A stretch of 64,000 nucleotides of DNA from Cordia subcordata. Its lineage: Eukaryota > Streptophyta > Magnoliopsida > Boraginales > Cordiaceae. A program made the position numbers and the translations under genes. The notes under the pieces were generated by a model. The model did not search any database. It was not told the DNA's origin and saw only the letters and a list, made by a program, of their open reading frames with translations. Each line of letters begins with the position of its first letter. Within the stretch, counting starts at the first letter, position 1. Below are positions 59,301 through 64,000 of this stretch, piece by piece. The stretch spans positions 27,461,001 to 27,525,000 of the forward strand of contig JAPTOF010000002.1 in the NCBI GenBank assembly GCA_028554755.1. The letters are read 5' to 3'.

Positions 59301-59632
59301 TGTTGGGGAAAAAATGCAAACACGAAGAATACGAGAAGAAATAACGGATACAAGAAATTACGTGGTTCGGCTTTAAAGCCTACGTCCACGGGCAGCAGAG
59401 AATAATTCTATTACTGATCACGAAAGCTACAAGGCTCTCACTTTGGTTTCTCTCTCACACATAACATAATGAGTATTACCACATATTTATAGTGCAAAGG
59501 TTTCCTAAACCTATTAAGCAGAAAAGGCAACTAATTAATTATGTGCTACAAAAGGTAACAAGGGAATAAGGTAATATGCTAACAAGGAAATCTGTTATTC
59601 TTGTTGCCCAAGAATACGGGCCACATTCAATA
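59301..59632 (-). repeat. 3' LTR of copia element 2
   Basis: Minus-strand reading TATTGAATGTGG...CAACA, about 332 bp, some 42 bp longer than element 1's LTR because of extra or altered U3 sequence after TTCTTGGGC and an extra CTTTTC-like insert before GCTTAATAGG. Confidence 0.9.
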
Positions 59633-59644
59633 AATCTCCACCTT
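59633..59644 (-). other. Polypurine tract of copia element 2
   Basis: AAGGTGGAGATT on the minus strand, identical to the tract of element 1 and adjoining the 3' LTR. Confidence 0.85.
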
Positions 59645-59703
59645 GGCACGTATTCGCTCCAATCAATACACCATCATCCCTGCAGCCAACTGCCTCTAAG
59701 AGC

Positions 59704-61074
59704 TCAATGCTCCGTACCGCAAATAGCAACCAAGTCCAAGCAATGCTTAAACTTGCTGACTGGAACTACCTTAGTCATCATATCTGCTGGATTCTCATGG
59801 GTAGATATCTTTTGCACCGATATGATTCCTTGTGATACAACATCTCTGATAAAATGATATCTGATGTCAATGTGTTTAGTCCTCTCATGATACATCTGAT
59901 TCTTCGTCAGATGGATTGCACTCTGGCTATCACAAAAGACTGTACTTGTATCTTGCTGCAGTCCAAGATCACGAACCAGGCCTTGTAACCACATGGCCTC
60001 CTTCACAGCTTCTGCAATTGCCATGCACTCCGCTTCAGTAGTTGACAATGTCACAGTAGACTGTAATGTCGCTTTCCAACTGATAGCACATCCAGAGAGA
60101 GTAAACACGTAACCCGTCAGAGATCTTCTGTTATCAAGGTCACCCGCAAAGTCTGAATCACAATAACCCATCAACCTCGCGTAATCTCTAGTCATCTTGC
60201 TAAATGGCAATCCTATATTCGCAGTGCTACGCAAATATCTCATTATCCATTTCACCGCTTCCCAGTGTGTTTTCCCAGGTGATGCCATATACCTGCTCAC
60301 AACACTAACTGCATATGAAATATCAGGTCGAGTGCACACCATAGCATATATCAAGCTACCAACAGCACTCGAGTATGGAACATGAGACATATGCTCCACC
60401 TCCTCCTCAGTTTTAGGTGACAAATCTGCAGACAACTTGAAATGAGTAGCAAGCGGCACACTCACAGACTTAGCTTTAAGCATCCCGAAATGCTCCAGCA
60501 CCTTCTCAATATAACTCTGTTGAGACAAAAACAGCTTCCTAGCATTTCTATGTCTGTGAATCTCCATGTCAAGAATCTTCTTTGCTGCTCCAGTATCCTT
60601 CATCTCAAACTCATCACCTAGCTGCTCCTTTAATTCGTCGATTGCAGACATGCTTTTAGCAGCAATAAGCATATCATCGACATACAACAACAAGTACACA
60701 AACGAACCATCTGGATGCCTTTTGAGATACATACAGCTATCATAGGCACTCCTTGTATATCCAGCACCTACCATGAATGTGTCAAATCTCTTATACCACT
60801 GCCGAGGTGACTGCTTCAACCCATACAAGGACTTCTTCAGTTTGCAAACATGGTTCTCCTTACCAGGAACTATATACCCCTCCGATTGACTCATATAAAT
60901 TTGCTCTTCAAGATCACCATGCAAAAATGTCGTTTTCACATCTAGCTGCTCAATCTCTAAGTCATGAAGAGCAACCAAGGCAAATAAAACCCTGATGGAA
61001 CTATGCTTCACAACCGAAGAGAACACTTCGTTGAAGTCAATACCCTCCCTTTGTGTATAGCCTTTTGCCACCAA
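59704..61074 (-). CDS. Reverse transcriptase and RNase H of copia element 2 (open frame)
   Basis: An uninterrupted 456-codon frame contains the copia RT and RNase H domains: [57 protein letters not shown], the catalytic [10 protein letters not shown] and [20 protein letters not shown]. RNase H blocks [38 protein letters not shown] and [11 protein letters not shown] follow. It would normally be the end of a single gag-pol protein. Upstream of the first Met the frame is cut off by TAA codons (WVYK to stop near 61129 and a Trp-to-stop near 61230). So it is an open fragment without its own normal start, unlikely to be expressed properly. Confidence 0.85.
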   Translation of the reverse strand: MVAKGYTQREGIDFNEVFSSVVKHSSIRVLFALVALHDLEIEQLDVKTTFLHGDLEEQIYMSQSEGYIVPGKENHVCKLKKSLYGLKQSPRQWYKRFDTFMVGAGYTRSAYDSCMYLKRHPDGSFVYLLLYVDDMLIAAKSMSAIDELKEQLGDEFEMKDTGAAKKILDMEIHRHRNARKLFLSQQSYIEKVLEHFGMLKAKSVSVPLATHFKLSADLSPKTEEEVEHMSHVPYSSAVGSLIYAMVCTRPDISYAVSVVSRYMASPGKTHWEAVKWIMRYLRSTANIGLPFSKMTRDYARLMGYCDSDFAGDLDNRRSLTGYVFTLSGCAISWKATLQSTVTLSTTEAECMAIAEAVKEAMWLQGLVRDLGLQQDTSTVFCDSQSAIHLTKNQMYHERTKHIDIRYHFIRDVVSQGIISVQKISTHENPADMMTKVVPVSKFKHCLDLVAICGTEH

Positions 61075-62402
61075 CCGTGCCTTGTATCGAGGACCCTCAA
61101 TCCCTGGAGTACCTTCCTTTTTCTTTTAAACCCATTTGCAATCGACAACTCGCTGTCCCTTAGGCAATTCAACAAGCTCCCATGTTTGATTCTTATGAAG
61201 AGACTTAATCTCCTCACTCATGGCACCCACTTACTGAGCATAATCTTTTCCAGATATGGCCTCTGTGTATGAATTCGGCTCATGTCCTTCAATTGTTTCG
61301 GCAATAGTCAAAGCATAAGCAACAAGATCAGCGTATCCGTACCTTTGAGGCTCTCTAATCTGTCTCCTTTCTCGCCCAGTGGCAATGCTGTACTTCTGTT
61401 GTTCAGGCACATTTTGATCATATACCTCAGTTGGTTGAGTTGGCTGAATTTGACTGCTATTATTGCTAGATGGAACATTTAGAACATCAGCAAATACCTC
61501 CACTGCTCTTTGACACCGTGGTCTAAACCAGCTACCGCTTTCTCCTTTTCTTGGTCTAATAAAGCAGACTCATTGAATATGACATCCCACGATGAGGAAA
61601 CACGAGACTTTGGATCTGTGCACCACAACCTGTAACCTTTCCTCTCGGACGTATAGCTTAGAAATATGCATTTCTTTGCCCTCGGCTCCAACTTGCCATC
61701 CTTCACGTGAGCGTATGCAGGGCAACCGAACACCCTCAATCAAGAGTAGTCAGCAGGCTTACCAGACCATAACTCAAAAGGAGTTTTCAATTCAATAGCT
61801 TTGGATGGAGACCTATTCACCAAGTAGCATGCCGTATTGACGACTTCAGCCCAAAAGTCTTGACTCAAACCAGATTGAGAGAGCATACAACGAGCTCTCT
61901 CCACCAAAGTTCTATTCATGCGTTCTGCAACTCCATTCTGTTGTGGTGTCCTTATACAGGTGCGGTGTCTCACAATGCCATGTTTCCTACAGAACTCATC
62001 AAACTCTTTATTACAATATTCCAACCCATTGTCAGTCCTAAGACGCTTAATTTGGTTACCAGTCTGCTTCTCAATCAACGTCTTCCACTCGACAAATGTT
62101 GGAAACGCCTCATCTTTAGTTTTTAAGAAGTATACCCACACCATCCGAGAGTATGCATCAATGAAAGTGATGTAATACTGCACCTTTCTTGGAAGGAACT
62201 TTATTAGGACCCCAAAGATCGAATGAATATAATCAAGTGCACCTTTGGTGTTCTCCCGCTTCTTTGAACTTCACCTGGTTTGCTTTCCAAAGACACAATG
62301 CTCGCAGAATTCAAGCTTTCCAGTTCTTTGTCCACAAAGCAAATCCTCTTACTCATTTCGGTCAATCCTCTCGCTCATATGGCCCAACCTTTTGTGCCAC
62401 AA
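61075..62402 (-). pseudogene. Integrase and linker region of copia element 2 (broken)
   Basis: It retains CVFGKQTR followed by TGA (62273-62271, shared with element 1) and a one-base loss near 62217. The catalytic core YYITFIDAYSRMVW, LRTDNGLEY and PQQNGVAERMNRTLVERAR is present, with all three acidic residues readable. A CGA-to-TGA change after PADYS follows (~61739-61741), then MRVFGCPAYAHV and a frameshift near 61500. Further stops precede the RT part. The start of the region is marked by a Gln-to-TGA change near 62403. Confidence 0.85.
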
Positions 62403-63656
62403 TCACGTAGTGTCATTATCACTCTCCTCGGATGTAATTGCAACACTGTGAATCGTACTACCTTGAAGGACATATAAGCAGCCAGTCAATTTCCCTTTCA
62501 AGAGCACAATTGCACCTTTGGTCACTTTTAAGACACCATTCTCACTTCGGAATTTGAATCCATGAGAATCCAAACGCCCAAGAGAAATCAAGTTTTTCTT
62601 CAACTCCGGTACATGCCAACACTCGAGAAATCTTGTAATACCATCAAACATCTTGATATTTACTATGTCCATTCCCTCTACCTTCAACGAAAGATCATTG
62701 CCTAGAAAGACTTTCCCTTCTCTTTTGGAATAAGAAGAGAACCAGTCGCGCCTAGAACACATATGGAACGTTGCACCAGTATCAAGAATTAATTGATTAT
62801 GCCACTGTGATCCACTCACAGTCAAAACTTCCCCGATACTACTCGAGTTATCTCCATCACTGTCAGCACTCTCCACCACGTTAGCTGAATTCTCCACCTT
62901 TTTCTTTCCCTTTTTTAGTTTTGGACATTCTTTCTTAATGTGACCCTTTTCACCATACTCGAAATAGCGTAGCTTCCTTGTTCTTGCTTTTGACCTTGAC
63001 TTGCTTTTCTTTCCATTCGAAGATCCCCTTTTATTCTCCGATCTCCCTCTACTAACTCAACCTTCCCCATGAACTTCTTCCCTATGTCCCGGAATATGTG
63101 TTTGAAGATCCTTCGATTTTAATGAAGTAATCACATCTTCAAAGGTAATTTTATCCCTCCCGTACAACATAGTGTCCACAAAGTTCATATATGAAGGCGA
63201 TAAGGAGCATAATACAATCATAGCTTGATCTTCGTCATCAATTTTAACACCTACATCCTTCAAAGCAATAAAACAAGAGGTAAACTCATCAAGGTGTTGT
63301 TTTAGTGACGTACCTTCTTTCATTCTAAGATGATACAATCGCTTCTTCAAGTAAAGGCGATTGGTGAGAGATTTAGATGCATACAATTCAACCAAAGTAT
63401 TCCAAGCCTCAACTGCTGTTGTCTTCTCAGCAATCTCCAGCAATACTTCATTTGTCACGGACATATGTATTGCACTCAAGGCTTTCGCTTCGAGTTCTTC
63501 TCTCACTGCTGGTTCCGTCTTTTCCAGGATCACTTCTTCAATGACTTTTCAAAGTCCTTGCATTGTCATAAATGCCTTGAATCTGATCCTCCGAAGACTG
63601 AAATTCATTCTCCCATCAAACTTCTCAATTTCAAACTTTTCACCTGTGGAAGACAT
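62403..63656 (-). pseudogene. gag-protease region of copia element 2 (broken)
   Basis: It starts at ATG 63656 with a FEIEKFDGRMNFS-type gag sequence. Codon 36 is TGA (63551-63549), exactly as in element 1. The frame then runs open to a second TGA at 63059-63057 (Leu TTA in element 1). Downstream the zinc knuckle reads YFEYGEKGHIKKEC: the first two Cys are Tyr. The protease motif LILDTGATFHMC follows. The frame ends at a TGA near 62403. Confidence 0.87.
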
Positions 63657-64000
63657 CTTCGTTTGCACAAAACTCACACTTCGGGATGGAATTTGGCTCA
63701 ATGGATCGCAAAAACGGATTCAGCACGTCGAAAAACCTTAGGAACACCCCTGGTCAACTTTGGTCAACACCGGTCAAAGTCAAACCTGTTGGTCAAAGTC
63801 AACACCGTCCTTAAACACGTACTTCGGAGCAGAATCTGGAAAAATAGAGCCCGAAAACGGACTCAACACGTCGAAAAACATGGGATAAGGCTCTGGTCAA
63901 ATGCGGTCAATCCTCGGTTTATGGTCAACGGTCAAAGTCAACCCCGGTCAAACCCCGGTCAATGCGGTCAAACAGGTCAACTGGTCTCTTTTTTTTTTTG
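63657..64000 (-). promoter_or_regulatory. Leader of copia element 2 with a TTGAC (W-box core) cluster
   Basis: On the minus strand this part of the untranslated leader holds about 15 TTGAC cores within ~260 bp (63736-64000), matching the leader of element 1 in position and density. It also shares the TTTTTCGACGTG motif found twice in element 1's leader. The element continues past the window end. Confidence 0.6.

Larger units (their letters stand above)
59301..64000 (-). mobile_element. Ty1/copia retrotransposon, partial at window end (element 2)
   Basis: On the minus strand: leader (64000-63657), gag, protease, integrase, RT/RNase H, polypurine tract and 3' LTR (59301-59632). By comparison with element 1, the 5' LTR should lie roughly 0.7 kb beyond the window. 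CAATA (59296-59300) is the candidate target duplication at the left flank. It is the same family as element 1 but opposite in orientation and different in its damage: most stops here are point changes, and the RT/RNase H part is fully open. Confidence 0.93.

Noticed and set aside
1..64000. CRISPR arrays, bacterial operons or organellar DNA insertions
   Set aside because: No spaced identical repeats, no bacterial-type gene clusters and no rRNA or plastid or mitochondrial genes were seen.

Overview
This window is nuclear DNA of a flowering plant, most likely a eudicot. The evidence is spliced genes of plant-specific families, two nuclear tRNA genes with short introns just after the anticodon, and a very AT-rich background filled with plant transposons (Ty1/copia, TRIM, hAT and Mutator MITEs, Helitrons, a SINE). 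I see no bacterial-type organisation, CRISPR array or organellar DNA. The species cannot be fixed from sequence alone.

Layout. 1-3650 holds broken genes: three exons of an SCD2-like gene with an in-frame stop, split by a 958-bp solo LTR, followed by the 3' half of a DUF241-family gene with two in-frame stops. 3650-14340 is transposon territory: a 0.65-kb AT-rich MITE, a CACTA end, a hAT-like element, a tRNA-derived SINE, and a Mutator-like element with long inverted repeats that carries a Helitron. 14340-28804 is the gene island. It contains an LRR protein gene (+), a single-exon PORR-domain organellar RNA-binding protein gene (-), an intron-containing tRNA-Tyr gene (-) and an eight-exon QUASIMODO2-type pectin methyltransferase gene (-). 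The LRR and methyltransferase genes match adjacent Arabidopsis loci (At1g78230 and At1g78240 from memory), so the island looks like a conserved block. 29600-48490 is a gene desert with a TRIM, a solo LTR, more MITEs and a 197-bp tandem duplication. An elongator tRNA-Met gene lies at 48498-48582.

48830-54492 is a complete but decayed Ty1/copia element (+) with 290-bp LTRs, a target-site duplication, PBS and PPT. 59301-64000 is a second member of the same family in the opposite orientation, cut off by the window end. The two copies share in-frame TGA stops at gag codon 36 and before the integrase. They also share a leader packed with TTGAC motifs, the WRKY-factor W-box core.

The intact genes work separately: pectin methyl-esterification in the Golgi, organellar intron splicing or RNA metabolism, an LRR protein probably anchored to membranes by lipid, and translation through the two tRNAs. 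I found no convincing new multi-gene system. The most interesting signals concern transposon-gene interplay: a Helitron 18 nt from a splice donor, a hAT MITE 99 bp upstream of a start codon, a methyltransferase lacking a normally conserved Cys-containing motif, and an apparently trans-mobilised copia lineage with a W-box-rich leader.
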